64,000 bases of DNA from Mesorhizobium huakuii (lineage in GTDB: Bacteria; Pseudomonadota; Alphaproteobacteria; Rhizobiales; Rhizobiaceae): the NCBI RefSeq assembly GCF_014189455.1, contig NZ_CP050296.1, positions 4,150,001 to 4,214,000 of the forward strand. The letters run 5' to 3'. The position numbers and the translations under genes were made by a program. The notes beneath the pieces were generated by a model. The model saw only the letters and a program-made list of their open reading frames with translations, was not told the origin of the DNA and searched no databases. Every line of letters starts with the position of its first letter. Position 1 is the first letter of the stretch. Below, piece by piece: positions 18,040 to 30,700 of this stretch.

Positions 18040-18993
18040 ATGACAAACGCAGCATCATCACCAGGTCTTGTTGCATCGACTTCCTCGCCGCGCGAGGAAC
18101 GTGTCGGCATGCTTCTGGTCTTCCTGTCGGCGCTGATGTGGAGTTTCGGCGGCACCATCGCCCGCTTCATCACCGTCGGTGATAGTTGGACGGTTATCTT
18201 CTGGCGCTCCGTCTGGGCCGCTGCCTTCCTGCTCTCCTTCATGGCCTGGCGTGACGGCTGGCGCGGCATGCTGAGATCGTTTCGCGACATGGGCCTGCCT
18301 GGCCTTGCCGTCGGGCTCTGCTTCACCATCGCATCGACCGCCTTCGTCGTGGCGCTCGCCTACACCACCGTCGCCAACATCCTTTTGATGCAGGCCGGCG
18401 TGCCGCTTCTGGCGGCGTTGTTGGCCTGGGCATTGTTTCGCGAACGGGTTGGTGCCGTGACCTGGGCGGCGATCGCCGCCGTCATTGCCGGCGTCGCCAT
18501 CATGGTGTCGGAATCGCTCGATGGCGCCGTCTCACCCATAGGCGACGGGCTGGCGCTGCTTATCGCCTTGATGTTCTCGATCGCCACCGTCATCACAAGG
18601 CGGTTCGCCAGCGTCAGGATGACGCCGGCGACCTGCCTCGGCACGATCCTGGCCGCGGGCTTTGCCGCCTCGCAGGCGTCGACCTTCACTGTCTCGGCCG
18701 CCGACATGGGCTTTCTCTTCGCCTTCGGCGTGGTCAATCTCGGCATCGGTCTCGCTTTCTTCGCCACCGGCGCGCGGCTGATCCCTGCCGCCATCGCGGC
18801 GCTGCTCGGCACATTCGAGCCGATCCTTGGGCCAATATGGGTCTGGCTCATCCATTCCGAGGTGCCGTCCGGGCGCACCATCATCGGCGGCGCGGTGGTG
18901 GTCACGGCGCTGCTCGTCCATATCGGGCTCGAGTTCAAGCGCCAGGCGCGGCCGCAAAGGGCAGGGGTCACCGGGGTGCCGTCGCCGAATTGA
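18040..18993 (+). CDS. EamA/DMT-family transporter
   Basis: About ten hydrophobic helices in two EamA repeats of about 140 residues each; the second repeat begins near GDGLALLIALMFSIATVITRR. The 317-residue length is normal for drug/metabolite exporters. I placed the start at MTNAASSPG, just before the first helix; the frame is open 135 bases further upstream, but that stretch is atypical, and no strong ribosome-binding site decides the matter. Inner membrane; substrate unknown. It lies upstream of the polyamine importer but is separated by 327 bases. Confidence 0.8.
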   Translation: MTNAASSPGLVASTSSPREERVGMLLVFLSALMWSFGGTIARFITVGDSWTVIFWRSVWAAAFLLSFMAWRDGWRGMLRSFRDMGLPGLAVGLCFTIASTAFVVALAYTTVANILLMQAGVPLLAALLAWALFRERVGAVTWAAIAAVIAGVAIMVSESLDGAVSPIGDGLALLIALMFSIATVITRRFASVRMTPATCLGTILAAGFAASQASTFTVSAADMGFLFAFGVVNLGIGLAFFATGARLIPAAIAALLGTFEPILGPIWVWLIHSEVPSGRTIIGGAVVVTALLVHIGLEFKRQARPQRAGVTGVPSPN

Positions 18994-19320
18994 TGCAGGC
19001 CGCTGAAGCTTTGCCATTGACAATGTTGCTGCCGCCCGGGCAGGCTGGGAGCACGGCAACAACAAGACAGGCGTATCTTGCCAAGTCTCCCCGGCGGCCC
19101 GATCGAGACCGCTTCATATTTCTGTATTTCTGTCCGCGCGGCGGCGAAAGCTTCTGACGGCGCCGTGATCTCCCTCCAGACCGGGACAAATGCGCGATCG
19201 CGACCGCCGCGCCAATCGGCGCTTGTTGTCCCCTGGAAAGCTCAATAGTCTGAAACAAATGCCCGGCCGCGCGCCTGCCGCGACGAGCCGGCGATGGAAC
19301 ACTCACCAAAGGAGAATAGC
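18994..19320. other. intergenic region upstream of potF
   Basis: No gene or clear structure is seen. It should carry the promoter of the polyamine importer operon. A good AAAGGAGA ribosome-binding site lies at its right edge. Confidence 0.4.
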
Positions 19321-20418
19321 ATGATCCGCAAAGCGCTCTGGCTTTCGGCAACCTCGGTATTTCTGACATTGTTCACGCCTGCCGGGCACGCCGAGGACCG
19401 CGTCGTCAATGTCTTCAACTGGTCCGATTACATCGACCCGACGATCGTCGAAGATTTCACCAAGAAGACCGGCATCAAGGTCGTCTACGACACGTTCGAT
19501 TCCAACGAGATCCTCGAAACCAAGCTGCTGGCCGGCGGCAGCGGCTATGACGTCGTCGTGCCGAGCGGCAATTTCCTTGCCCGCCAGATCCAGGCCGGCG
19601 TGTTCCAGAAGCTCGACAAGTCGAAACTGCCGAACCTCTCCAACATGTGGGACACTGTTTCGCAAAGGACCGCCAAATACGACCCGGGCAACGAATACTC
19701 GATCAATTATATGTGGGGCACGGTCGGCATCGGCTACAACATCAAGAAGGTGAAGGCAGCACTCGGCACCGACAAGATCGACAGCTGGGACGTGTTCTTC
19801 AACCCCGAGAGTCTCGCCAAGCTGAAGGACTGCGGCGTCTATGTGCTGGATTCGCCGGCCGACATCATTCCGGCGGCGCTGAAATATGTCGGCCTCGACC
19901 CGAACAGCACCTCGCCCGACGACATCGCCAAGGCCGAGGAAGCCCTGATGAAGGTCCGCCCCTTTATCCGGAAATTCCACTCATCCGAATACATCAATGC
20001 GCTCGCCAATGGCGACATCTGCCTGGCGGTTGGCTGGTCGGGTGACGTCTTCCAGGCGCGCAACCGCGCCCAGGACGCCAAGCAAGGCGTGGAGATAGGC
20101 TATTCCGTGCCGAAGGAAGGCGCCCAGATGTGGTTCGATCAGATGGCGATCCCGGCCGATGCGCCGCATGTCGCCGAAGCGCATGAATTCCTCAACTACA
20201 TGATGACGCCGGAAGTGATCGCCAAATCGTCGAACGCCGTGCTCTACGCCAACGGCAACAAGGCATCGCAGCAGTTCGTCGACAAGGCACTGCTGAGCGA
20301 CCCGGCCGTCTATCCGGACGACGCGACGTTGCAGAAGCTCTACACGGTCTCTCCTTACGATCCCAAGACCCAGCGCGTTATCACGCGCACCTGGACCAAG
20401 ATCGTCACCGGCCAATAA
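19321..20418 (+). CDS. potF: polyamine ABC transporter, substrate-binding protein
   Basis: A 365-residue periplasmic binding protein with a signal peptide (ALWLSATSVFLTLFTPAGHA, cut before EDRVV). The mature N-terminus VVNVFNWSDYIDPTIVEDF and the motif FDSNEILETKLLAGGSGYDVVVPS are typical of PotF/PotD, with putrescine preference more likely from the PotF-like pattern. First gene of a potFGHI-type operon. AAAGGAGA precedes the chosen ATG; an in-frame ATG 27 bases upstream is less likely. The uptake system fits with the PuuA/PuuB-like genes 8-10 kb upstream. Confidence 0.9.
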   Translation: MIRKALWLSATSVFLTLFTPAGHAEDRVVNVFNWSDYIDPTIVEDFTKKTGIKVVYDTFDSNEILETKLLAGGSGYDVVVPSGNFLARQIQAGVFQKLDKSKLPNLSNMWDTVSQRTAKYDPGNEYSINYMWGTVGIGYNIKKVKAALGTDKIDSWDVFFNPESLAKLKDCGVYVLDSPADIIPAALKYVGLDPNSTSPDDIAKAEEALMKVRPFIRKFHSSEYINALANGDICLAVGWSGDVFQARNRAQDAKQGVEIGYSVPKEGAQMWFDQMAIPADAPHVAEAHEFLNYMMTPEVIAKSSNAVLYANGNKASQQFVDKALLSDPAVYPDDATLQKLYTVSPYDPKTQRVITRTWTKIVTGQ

Positions 20419-20427
20419 GCATTTGAA

Positions 20428-20464
20428 GCGACCCCGACAGACAACTGCCGGGGTCGCGTTTTTT
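20428..20464 (+). terminator. intra-operon terminator/attenuator after potF
   Basis: Perfect 9-bp stem GCGACCCCG / CGGGGTCGC followed by G and six T. It lies between the binding-protein gene and the ATPase gene, so it probably reduces transcription into the membrane components. Confidence 0.85.
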
Positions 20465-20492
20465 GAGGAATCAATAAGCACGGAGTGGGGAT

Positions 20493-21634
20493 ATGAAATC
20501 GCTTGGCAGCATCCGCAGGGATTTCGCGCCATGGAACGACCCGAACGCCAAGCCATACATCCAGTTCGACAACGTCACCAAGAAGTTCGGTGACTTCACC
20601 GCCGTCAACAATCTGTCGCTGACCATCTTCGAGCGCGAATTCTTCGCCCTGCTCGGCGCCTCGGGTTGCGGAAAGTCGACGTTGCTCAGGATGCTTGCCG
20701 GGTTCGAGGAACCGACAGCCGGCCGCATCCTGCTCGATGGCCAGGATTTGCGCGGCATCCCGCCCTATCGCCGGCCGGTCAACATGATGTTCCAGTCCTA
20801 TGCCCTGTTCCCGCATATGACGGTGGAGAACAACATCGCCTTCGGCCTCAAGCAGGAAGGCATGCCCAAGCCCGATATCGAAAAGCGCGTCGCCGAGATG
20901 CTGAAGCTGGTCAAGCTCGAGCAATTCGCCAAGCGCAAACCGCACCAGCTCTCCGGCGGCCAGCGCCAGCGCGTCGCGCTCGCCCGTTCGGTCGCCAAGC
21001 GGCCGAAGGTGCTGCTGCTCGATGAGCCGCTCGGCGCGCTCGACAAGAAGCTGCGCGAGGAAACCCAGTTCGAATTGATGGATTTGCAGCAGGAACTCGG
21101 GCTGACCTTCGTCGTCGTCACCCACGACCAGGAAGAAGCGATGACCATGGCCGATCGCATCGCCATCATGGACAAGGGCGAGGTCATGCAGGTTGCGACG
21201 CCGGCGGAAGTCTATGAAGCCCCGGCCTCGCGCTTCGTCGCGCATTTCGTCGGTAATGTGAACATGTTCGAGGGCAAGGTCGCCGAGCGGTCGGCCAACA
21301 CCACCCGCATCACTGGAGCGAGCGGAGCCCAGATCGTCGTCGAGAATGGCGGCGCGGCCGCCGCGCCAATGCCGATATCGTCTTCGCCATCAGGCCGGAG
21401 AAGATCAAGGTCTCGTCGAAGAAGCCCGCCGATGCCGTCAACGCGCTGGAAGGCGAGGTCTATGACGTTGCCTATCTCGGCGACATGACCGTCTACCACA
21501 TCAGGCTCGACGACGGGCAGATCATCAGGGCGAGCGCCCTCAACGCGGCGCGCGTGACCGAGGATCCGCTGACCTGGAACGACCGCGCCTGGGTGTCCTT
21601 CCGGCCCGACGCCGGCGTCGTGCTGGCACGGTAG
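20493..21634 (+). CDS. potG: polyamine ABC transporter ATPase, frameshifted near the 3' end
   Basis: ATPase of the polyamine importer. It shows Walker A GASGCGKST, Q-loop MFQSYALFPHMT, signature LSGGQRQRVALARS, Walker B VLLLDEPLGALD and the H-loop VVTHDQEEAMT. The literal frame from 20493 stops at 21488 with a non-coding-like tail. After about 21352-21368 the coding signal moves frame and gives a normal TOBE-domain end (ADIVFAIRPEKIKV through DAGVVLAR) that stops at 21634, 9 bases before the next gene. The break equals one missing base in a GCCGCCGCGCC stretch and is probably a sequencing error. Confidence 0.85.
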
Positions 21635-21643
21635 GGGGCGGAT

Positions 21644-22612
21644 ATGTCCAACATCGCCGTCACCGATGCCGCCGCGCCATCGACTTCCGCCAAGCCGTTC
21701 CTGAACCGCCTGGGTGCCGGCTTCGTCAACCGGCTCGTCATCATCGTCCCCTACCTCTGGCTTCTCTTCTTCTTCCTCATTCCCTTCGTCATCGTCTTCA
21801 AGATTTCACTGTCACAGACAGCGATCGCCATGCCGCCCTACACGCCGGTGCTCGATTTCAGCGACGGCGTCTCCGGCTTCTTCGCCGGCTTCCGCGACCT
21901 CAACTTCGACAATTATGTCTGGCTGACGCAGGACGCGCTCTATTTCAAAGCCTATGTGACGAGCGTCATCATTGCGGCGATCTCGACCGTCCTGACGCTG
22001 ATCGTCGGCTACCCCATCGCCTATGGCATGTCACGTGCGCCGGCCACCATCCGCCCGACCTTGCTGATGCTGGTCATCCTGCCGTTCTGGACGTCGTTCC
22101 TGATCCGCGTCTATGCCTGGATCGGTATCCTCAAGCCCGAGGGCCTGCTCAACCAGTTGCTCCTGTCGCTGCACATCATCAACCAGCCGCTGGTCATCCT
22201 CAACACCTATACGGCGATCTTCATCGGCATCGTCTATTCCTACCTGCCGTTCATGGTGCTGCCGCTCTATTCGTCGCTGGAAAAGATGGATTATTCGCTG
22301 ATCGAGGCGGCCAAGGATCTCGGCTGCCCGCCGACGTCAGCCTTCTGGAAGATCACCTTCCCGCTGTCGCTGCCGGGCGTCATCGCCGGCTGCCTGCTGG
22401 TGTTCATCCCGGCCGTCGGCGAGTTCGTCATCCCCGATCTGCTCGGCGGCTCGTCCACGCTGATGATCGGCAAGACGTTGTGGAACGAGTTCTTCGCCAA
22501 CCGTGACTGGCCGGTGTCGTCGGCGGTCGCCGTCATCCTGCTGTTGCTGCTCACCGTGCCGATCATGCTTTTCCAGCAGGCACAGGCGCGTGCCCAGGAG
22601 CAGGGCAAATGA
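21644..22612 (+). CDS. potH: polyamine ABC transporter permease
   Basis: A 322-residue inner-membrane permease with six predicted helices and the EAA loop that contacts the ATPase (YSLIEAAKDLGCPPTSAFWKI). The N-terminal leader (about 25 polar residues) precedes helix 1 (VNRLVIIVPYLWLLFFFLIPF). A GGGGG site lies just before the ATG. Its stop overlaps the start of the next permease gene by 4 bases (ATGA), a sign of translational coupling. Confidence 0.93.
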   Translation: MSNIAVTDAAAPSTSAKPFLNRLGAGFVNRLVIIVPYLWLLFFFLIPFVIVFKISLSQTAIAMPPYTPVLDFSDGVSGFFAGFRDLNFDNYVWLTQDALYFKAYVTSVIIAAISTVLTLIVGYPIAYGMSRAPATIRPTLLMLVILPFWTSFLIRVYAWIGILKPEGLLNQLLLSLHIINQPLVILNTYTAIFIGIVYSYLPFMVLPLYSSLEKMDYSLIEAAKDLGCPPTSAFWKITFPLSLPGVIAGCLLVFIPAVGEFVIPDLLGGSSTLMIGKTLWNEFFANRDWPVSSAVAVILLLLLTVPIMLFQQAQARAQEQGK

Positions 22613-23427
22613 ACGCCACCTGGAGTCGTTTCAACGTCACCTCGATCGTGCTGGGCTTTGCCTTCCTGTACCTGCCGATCGTGCTGCTCATCGTCTTCTC
22701 GTTCAACGAGTCCAAGCTCGTCACCGTCTGGGGCGGCTTCTCGACCAAATGGTACGTGTCGCTGTTTCACAATCAGGGCCTGATGGATGCCACTTGGGTC
22801 ACGGCGCGCGTCGGCGTCATTTCGGCGACGGTGGCGACCGTGCTCGGCACGCTGGCGGCACTCACCTTGACGCGCTACACGCGCTTCCGAGGCAGGGTGC
22901 TGTTTTCCGGCATGGTCTTCGCACCGCTGGTCATGCCGGAAGTCATTACCGGGCTGTCGCTGCTGCTGCTCTTCGTTGCCGTCGGTCTCGACCGCGGCTT
23001 CTTTACGGTGACGCTCGCCCACATCACGCTGACAATGTGCTTCGTGGCGGTCGTCGTGCAGTCGCGCCTGGTTTCCTTCGACCGTTCGCTAGAGGAGGCG
23101 GCGATGGATCTCGGCGCAACGCCGGCCAGGACCTTCTTCCAGATAACGCTGCCGGTCATCCTGCCGGCGATCGTGTCCGGCTGGATGCTGGCCTTTACGC
23201 TGTCGCTCGACGATCTGGTCATCGCCAGCTTCACCTCTGGGCCGGGCGCCACGACGCTGCCGATGAAGATTTACAGCCAGGTCCGCCTTGGCGTAACGCC
23301 GGAGATCAACGCCGCCTGCACCATCCTGATCGCCGTCGTCGCGGTCGGCGTCATCATCGCCTCGATCGCCAACAAGCGGCGTGAGGTGCAGCGCCAGCTC
23401 GACGAACAGGCGGCGCAACGCGGGTGA
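22609..23427 (+). CDS. potI: polyamine ABC transporter permease
   Basis: Second permease of the importer, 272 residues, with the EAA motif RSLEEAAMDLGATPARTFFQI and six predicted helices. It starts at the overlapping ATGA of potH. It is the last gene of the operon; the next gene is convergent with only 34 bases between the stops. Confidence 0.93.
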   Translation: MNATWSRFNVTSIVLGFAFLYLPIVLLIVFSFNESKLVTVWGGFSTKWYVSLFHNQGLMDATWVTARVGVISATVATVLGTLAALTLTRYTRFRGRVLFSGMVFAPLVMPEVITGLSLLLLFVAVGLDRGFFTVTLAHITLTMCFVAVVVQSRLVSFDRSLEEAAMDLGATPARTFFQITLPVILPAIVSGWMLAFTLSLDDLVIASFTSGPGATTLPMKIYSQVRLGVTPEINAACTILIAVVAVGVIIASIANKRREVQRQLDEQAAQRG

Positions 23428-23461
23428 ACAGGATCGCGCTCAACTGAAGGAGAGCAGGATT

Positions 23462-25315
23462 CTATTCGCCCGAAACGCCGCGGCTTATCGGGGAAATGAA
23501 CGGCGTGCTCCAGGTTCCGCCGACGAAGAAGGACGACTGGTTGGGCCCTTGCTGGCCGGTCTTCTGTGCCGCCGCCTGGTCCGGCTGGATAACGCCGCCG
23601 GACAGCGCCAGCCCACGCCCCGCATAGGAGGCGATGCCGGAAAGCCAGATCTTGTATTTCGCCGAATTGGCTTCGGCCTTGTCCAGCCTCGCCACGCCTC
23701 GCGAAATGGTCGCCTTCACTTCGGCGCCGTCGATCGGCAGCGTGCCGTCCGAGACATCGTCGAGCGCGAAGAAGCCGCCCTGTTCGCTATGCTTGAGAAA
23801 GGCCGCCAGGTTGAACTTGCTGAGAGCGCCCGGGCCGAAGGTCGCCGAGACCGAGCCGTCGGCATTTTCAAAGATCGAATCCCAGGTCCTGCCCGGTCCC
23901 TTGAGGATAACCGAAACGGTGCCCGTGCCGACCGGCACCAGCCGGGTCATGCCGGCCGCCGTGCCGAACGCACCGCCGTCGACGTCGGACGCAAGCAGCC
24001 GGATCTCGACCTGGGTGCCCTCGGGCTTGCGGTCGAAACGCAGGCTGGTCTGGATGTTGCCGCCAAAGGCCGAAGCGTCGGAGATATCGAAGACGGAAAG
24101 ACCGTCCTTGACCTGGGCGGTGGCGGCGACATCGGCGAGCTGTATGGCGCCGGCCGTGGCATGTGCCGCCGACAGCCTGAGATCGAGGTTGACCCGGTCG
24201 GCGAAATTTCCCTCGACGTCACCTGGTCCAGTCCCGCTCGCCGGCCCAAGCGGCGTGAAGGCGGACAGGAAGGACCTGAGGTCGAGCGTGTCGAAGGCGA
24301 GCGTGCCCGAGATCACCGGCTGGGCGTCGCCAAGTGACAGGTCCAGCGCGCCCATGCCCGGATTGTTGTCCAGCGCCAGCGCGGTGTTCTCGAATTTGAT
24401 GCGTCCGGCCGATGCCGTGACCTTGCTCGAAATGCTGACGGAGCCGATCGCAGCACTTGGCGCGATGCCGGCCTGCGACCATTCCAGCACGCGGCGCAGC
24501 GAAGGTGCCGCGAACTTCACCTGGCCGTCGAAATAGGCGTTCTCGGACATGCTGGCCGTGCCGTCGAAGGAGAAAGTGGCGGGCGCGGCCTTGAAGGACA
24601 GAGTGAGCGGCGCCACGCCGCCGGCAAACAGCACCAGCGGCTTCGGTGAGGCAGCGTCGAGGGCGACGCTTTCGCCACGCCAGATCCCGGTTGCCGACAA
24701 TGTCGCATTGCTGTTCATCGCCGCCCAGGTCGCCTGGCCGCTGAGGCTGCTCAGGATTTCCACGTCCTTGCCGTCGACGGAAGCCACCATGCGGCCGTCC
24801 CTGAACTCAACTGTACCGAAGGCATCGGCCGGCAGCTTGTCGAGATCGGGCTTGGCAGGGTCGGCATTGACCACGCCGCGCGCCGTGTCGATGGAGCGCG
24901 CGATGCGGCCTCCGGTCGGTGCCGTGGGCAGGAACAGGCCATCCGCCGTGCGCTGGACGCGGATCGTCGGCCGCACCAGCCGTGCCGTGGAAAACGCCAC
25001 GTCGCCCTGCAAGGCCGCCATGGCCGAGAGGTCGATCTCCACCCGTTCGGCTTCGACGACCGGCGGCGCATCGGTGTCCGTCCACTTGGACAGCGTCACG
25101 TCGGTCAGGATTGCCCGGAATTTCGGCCAGACCTCGATGCGCGGCGAGCCTTCGATGGCGACCCGGAATCCGCTCCAGGCGCTCATTTCCCAGGCGATGC
25201 GGTCGCGCACGATACGCGTCGAGGCGATCAGCGGCAGGGTGGCGACCACCAGAGCGATGACGATCACGGCAGCGCCGATCGCCCATACTCCGCGGCGGAT
25301 CAAGGATGATGGCAT
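23462..25315 (-). CDS. AsmA-family envelope protein
   Basis: A 617-residue protein with one N-terminal transmembrane helix (GVWAIGAAVIVIALVVATLPLIA) and a large exported region rich in beta strands. It has the AsmA N-terminal pattern (LIASTRIVRDRIAWEMSAWSGFRVAIEG, then PRIEVWPKFRAILTDVTL) and the C-terminal AsmA-like repeat (GTGTVSVILKGPGRTWDSIFENADGS region). Family members are thought to take part in lipid or outer-membrane transport at the envelope. Monocistronic and convergent to potI. Confidence 0.85.
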   Translation of the reverse strand: MPSSLIRRGVWAIGAAVIVIALVVATLPLIASTRIVRDRIAWEMSAWSGFRVAIEGSPRIEVWPKFRAILTDVTLSKWTDTDAPPVVEAERVEIDLSAMAALQGDVAFSTARLVRPTIRVQRTADGLFLPTAPTGGRIARSIDTARGVVNADPAKPDLDKLPADAFGTVEFRDGRMVASVDGKDVEILSSLSGQATWAAMNSNATLSATGIWRGESVALDAASPKPLVLFAGGVAPLTLSFKAAPATFSFDGTASMSENAYFDGQVKFAAPSLRRVLEWSQAGIAPSAAIGSVSISSKVTASAGRIKFENTALALDNNPGMGALDLSLGDAQPVISGTLAFDTLDLRSFLSAFTPLGPASGTGPGDVEGNFADRVNLDLRLSAAHATAGAIQLADVAATAQVKDGLSVFDISDASAFGGNIQTSLRFDRKPEGTQVEIRLLASDVDGGAFGTAAGMTRLVPVGTGTVSVILKGPGRTWDSIFENADGSVSATFGPGALSKFNLAAFLKHSEQGGFFALDDVSDGTLPIDGAEVKATISRGVARLDKAEANSAKYKIWLSGIASYAGRGLALSGGVIQPDQAAAQKTGQQGPNQSSFFVGGTWSTPFISPISRGVSGE

Positions 25316-25513
25316 CTCGCCCTATATGCTTCCGTTCCGATAAATCGCCCGACAGATATAACCCCAGTCGTCACTACGACTTAGGACTGAGGCATTTCAA
25401 GTCTTTATGGCCCGGCGATGGCATTTGCGCACACCTGAGGGTATCGGCCCAACAAAATCTTGCTCTGCTGCGCTGCGATATGCATAAGCGATGACGACCG
25501 AGGAGGATCGATC

Positions 25514-27472
<1,959 letters not shown>

Positions 27473-27539
27473 GCCCGACCGGCATGGTTAACCAAATATG
27501 TCGCTCGAATTTACCTAGATTTCACGAGTGGTACACATT

Positions 27540-27709
27540 CGTAAATTTTTCGACGACCCGGTAAGGACTTGTTAAGGCCCGACCCCGATAGTCGCATGTA
27601 ACTTGAGGGAGAAATCCCGTTCCTCAGCCCCCGGAGGATCTGAATTCGCTCAAGCCCCCGTTGTGACAGCAATCCCATCTCTTAAGGCGTCCTCTAGGGC
27701 GCCTTTTCT
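27540..27709 (+). ncRNA. candidate structured small RNA or long 3' UTR after aacS
   Basis: The region between the aacS stop and the convergent kinase gene has no reading frame but several small stems: GGGA-GAAA-TCCC, then CCTC-agcccccg-GAGG with a C-rich loop, a second C5 stretch, and a terminator hairpin at the end. An AT-rich block around 27485-27550 could be a promoter. It may be an independent sRNA or only the aacS 3' UTR. Confidence 0.3.
27684..27709 (+). terminator. rho-independent terminator
   Basis: Stem AAGGCGTCC / GGGCGCCTT (one wobble pair), loop TCTA, followed by a T-rich tail on the plus strand, just before the end of the convergent kinase gene. It serves aacS or the candidate small RNA. 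Confidence 0.75.
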
Positions 27710-27718
27710 TTGGGCTTG

Positions 27719-30700
27719 CTATTCCGCGAGCACCCGGGTCGAGGGAAAAGCGACCTCCACCAGCGTGCCTTCGCCGGGCGTCGAATTGATGGTGAAGCGG
27801 GCGCGGTTTGCCTCCACCATCGCCTTGGTCAGCGGCAGGCCAAGGCCGGTGCCGTCGCCACGCCCGCGCTTCAGCGCGTTGATCTGCTTGAACGGCTTCA
27901 GCGCCTGCTCGATCTCGGCCTGGCTCATGCCGATGCCGGTGTCGCGCACGCGCATGACGACATCGCCCGAAGTTTCATAGGCGGTCGAGACGATCACCTG
28001 GCCGCCGGCCTGGGTGTAGCGGATAGCGTTGGATAGGATGTTGAGCGCGATCTGGCGCACGGAGCGCAGATCGGCCACCACCTCCGGCAGCCGCGAGGCG
28101 AAGCTGGAGCGGATGATGACGCGTTCGCGATTGGCCTGCGGCTGCATCATCGCCACCGTCTCGGCCAGCGTGTCGTTGAGCGACACCGCCTCGTAGGCCA
28201 TTTCCTGCTGGCCGGCCTCGATCTTCGAGATGTCGAGCAGGTCATTGACCAGGTCGAGCACATGGTTGCCCGAGCGGTTGATGTCGCGCAGATAGTCGCG
28301 GTAGCGGTCATTGGCGACCGGTCCGAACTTCTCGTCGACCATCAGTTCGGAGAAACCGATGATGGCGTTGAGCGGCGTGCGGATCTCGTGGCTGATGCGA
28401 GCCAGGAAATCGGTCTTCTGCGAGGACGCCCGTTCGGCCACCGCGCGTGCCTGGGTGAGATCTTCTTCGGCCCGCTTCCACTGCGTGATGTCGCGCACGA
28501 CGGCACAGAAACCGCTGTCATTGGGCAGCCGGCCGATGGTCATGAACAGCGGGATGAAGCGCCCCTGCGCCTCGCGCCCGATCACCTCGCGGCCGTCATT
28601 CATGACGCTCGCCACGCCGGGTTCGGACAGCCCGGTGAGATAGTCGCGCGCCGCGCGCTGGCTTTCGATGGCAAACAGCGAGGCGAACGGTTTGCCGGCC
28701 ACCTCGTCGCTGTCGAAGCCGAACAGCGCCTCGGCCGGGCGGCTGATCGAGCGGATGGTGCCGTCGCTGCCGATCAGCACGACGCCGTCGGTGGCGGTAT
28801 CGATGATGGTGCGCATCTCGGCGATACGCGCCTTGAGCTCGGAAATGTCGGGCTGCGTCGGCTCCTCGCCGACCGCGTGCAGGGCCGCAGGCGCGTCATC
28901 CTCGCCGGAACGGCGCACCACCAGCATCAGTGCCTTGCCCTCGCGCCAGGGAACGGAGCGCAGGATGGCGTCGATCGGGAATTCCTGTCCGCCGTGCGTC
29001 CTCAGCCGCAGCGCCCGGTCGCTGCCGTCGGAGGCGCCATCATCGGCGTAGGGGTCGGCAAACAGCGCGCCCAGGCCGCCCGCATCCTCGAGGTCCTCGA
29101 GGGCGGCGTAGCCGGTCAGATTCAGGAACTCTTCATTGGCGTAGTGCAACTGGTCGCCCGAATGGATGAGCAGCGGCACCGGCAGCTTGCCGAGCAGCAA
29201 GGTGTCCGGAGCCTTGCTTTCGTCGCCGACGGAAAACGCCGACGGCACGAACCCTTCCGTCTTGAGCGGTGGCACCTGCAGGCGTGGGCGCTGGATCTCG
29301 GCTGCGTCGCGTGCACTGACAGTCTCAGCGCCTGGCGGAATGGCTTGCCCGTCGGAGACGGTCGATGGCGCAACATGCTCTGGGGTCTGATCATCAACCC
29401 CGGCATCCTCCGCGCCGTCGTTCCAATCCTCATTGTCTTCGGCATCGCGAAAATCGGCCGACGTCATGCTGTCATCATCGTCGGCTGCGACATGTCCGGC
29501 GTTCGCAACTGCCGGTTCGCCCTCAGTCGCGGTGGGCTCGGCATCTTCCGGTTCCGTGGCTACCAGTTCAGAGACCGGGAGCCCGTCATTGTCCGCGACA
29601 GGGCTGGGCTCATCGGCGCGGTCGGCGTAGCTTAGCAGCGAGCCTGTCGCGCCGGCCGGCGTGTCGGCATGTTCCTCGTGAACCACGTCGTCCGGATGGG
29701 CGCCGTCGAGTCGTGCGAGGTCCGCCTCGTCCTCGGCATCGGTCTCGGATGGCTCGGCCGGTACTGCGTCGTTCCCTGGTTCCGTGGCCGGGATTTCGCC
29801 GGCTTCTGCCGGCTCCTGATCCTGGGCAGCATCCGGCGTCGACACAACCTCACCGGCGGACTTGATCGGAGCTTCCGTCTTCATGGCCGGGGTCCCGGCT
29901 GCTGCCTCCGGCGCAGGCTCAACCGGTGTCTTGATCGCCGGTTCCAACGGGCGTTCGGTGCCGGGCTTCTCGGCTTTCGGCGGCTCGGTCGGTGCGCTGT
30001 CCTTCTTCAGCCGTTCGCCGATCTCGCGGAAGGCACTGCGTTCCAGCGTCGACAGTCCCTTGTCGTTGGCCGGCTGCCGGTGTTCGGCCAGCCGGATGAC
30101 CTTGTCGGCAAAGCGTCGCTCCGGTTTCGGCACGATGGTCAGCGCCGGCACCTCGCCCTTGAACGGGTCCGCCGCGTTTGGTTCCTCGGCCTTCGGCTCT
30201 TCCGTCTTCGGCTCTTCGGCGGGAGCCTCGATGGCTTCCGGTTCCGGCGCCTTGCCATTGGGCATCAGGGCCATGCCGATCGCTTCCGGATCGACGATCG
30301 CGTCACTGGCGCGGGCAACGCCGAAGCCGCGAAAACCTTCAAAGGCGCGGCTGCGGCCATAGACAGGCAAAGCCGCGAGGTCGACGGGGATCTTCAGGTC
30401 GGTGCCGACGACAGGCCACAGCACGGAGCGGCCGGACCAGGTGTCGCGCCGCTCCAACAGGCTGGCGATCTCGCCGGACGCGTCAAGGCCGAATGCCGCC
30501 GCGACATCCCTGAAGCGCCGGCCGATCACGTCGGCGGCCGGCTTGCCGACGATGTCTGCGAATTCCGGCGACAGCGCGCTGAACTTGCCCTCGGCATCGG
30601 TGCGCCAGACGAAGCGCAGCGGCGCCGCCGAGCGGTCTATTGTCCGGGCGGCTGGGCTTGCGACCGGCGCAGCCGGCGGGGCGGCCTCGTCCTGCTTCGC

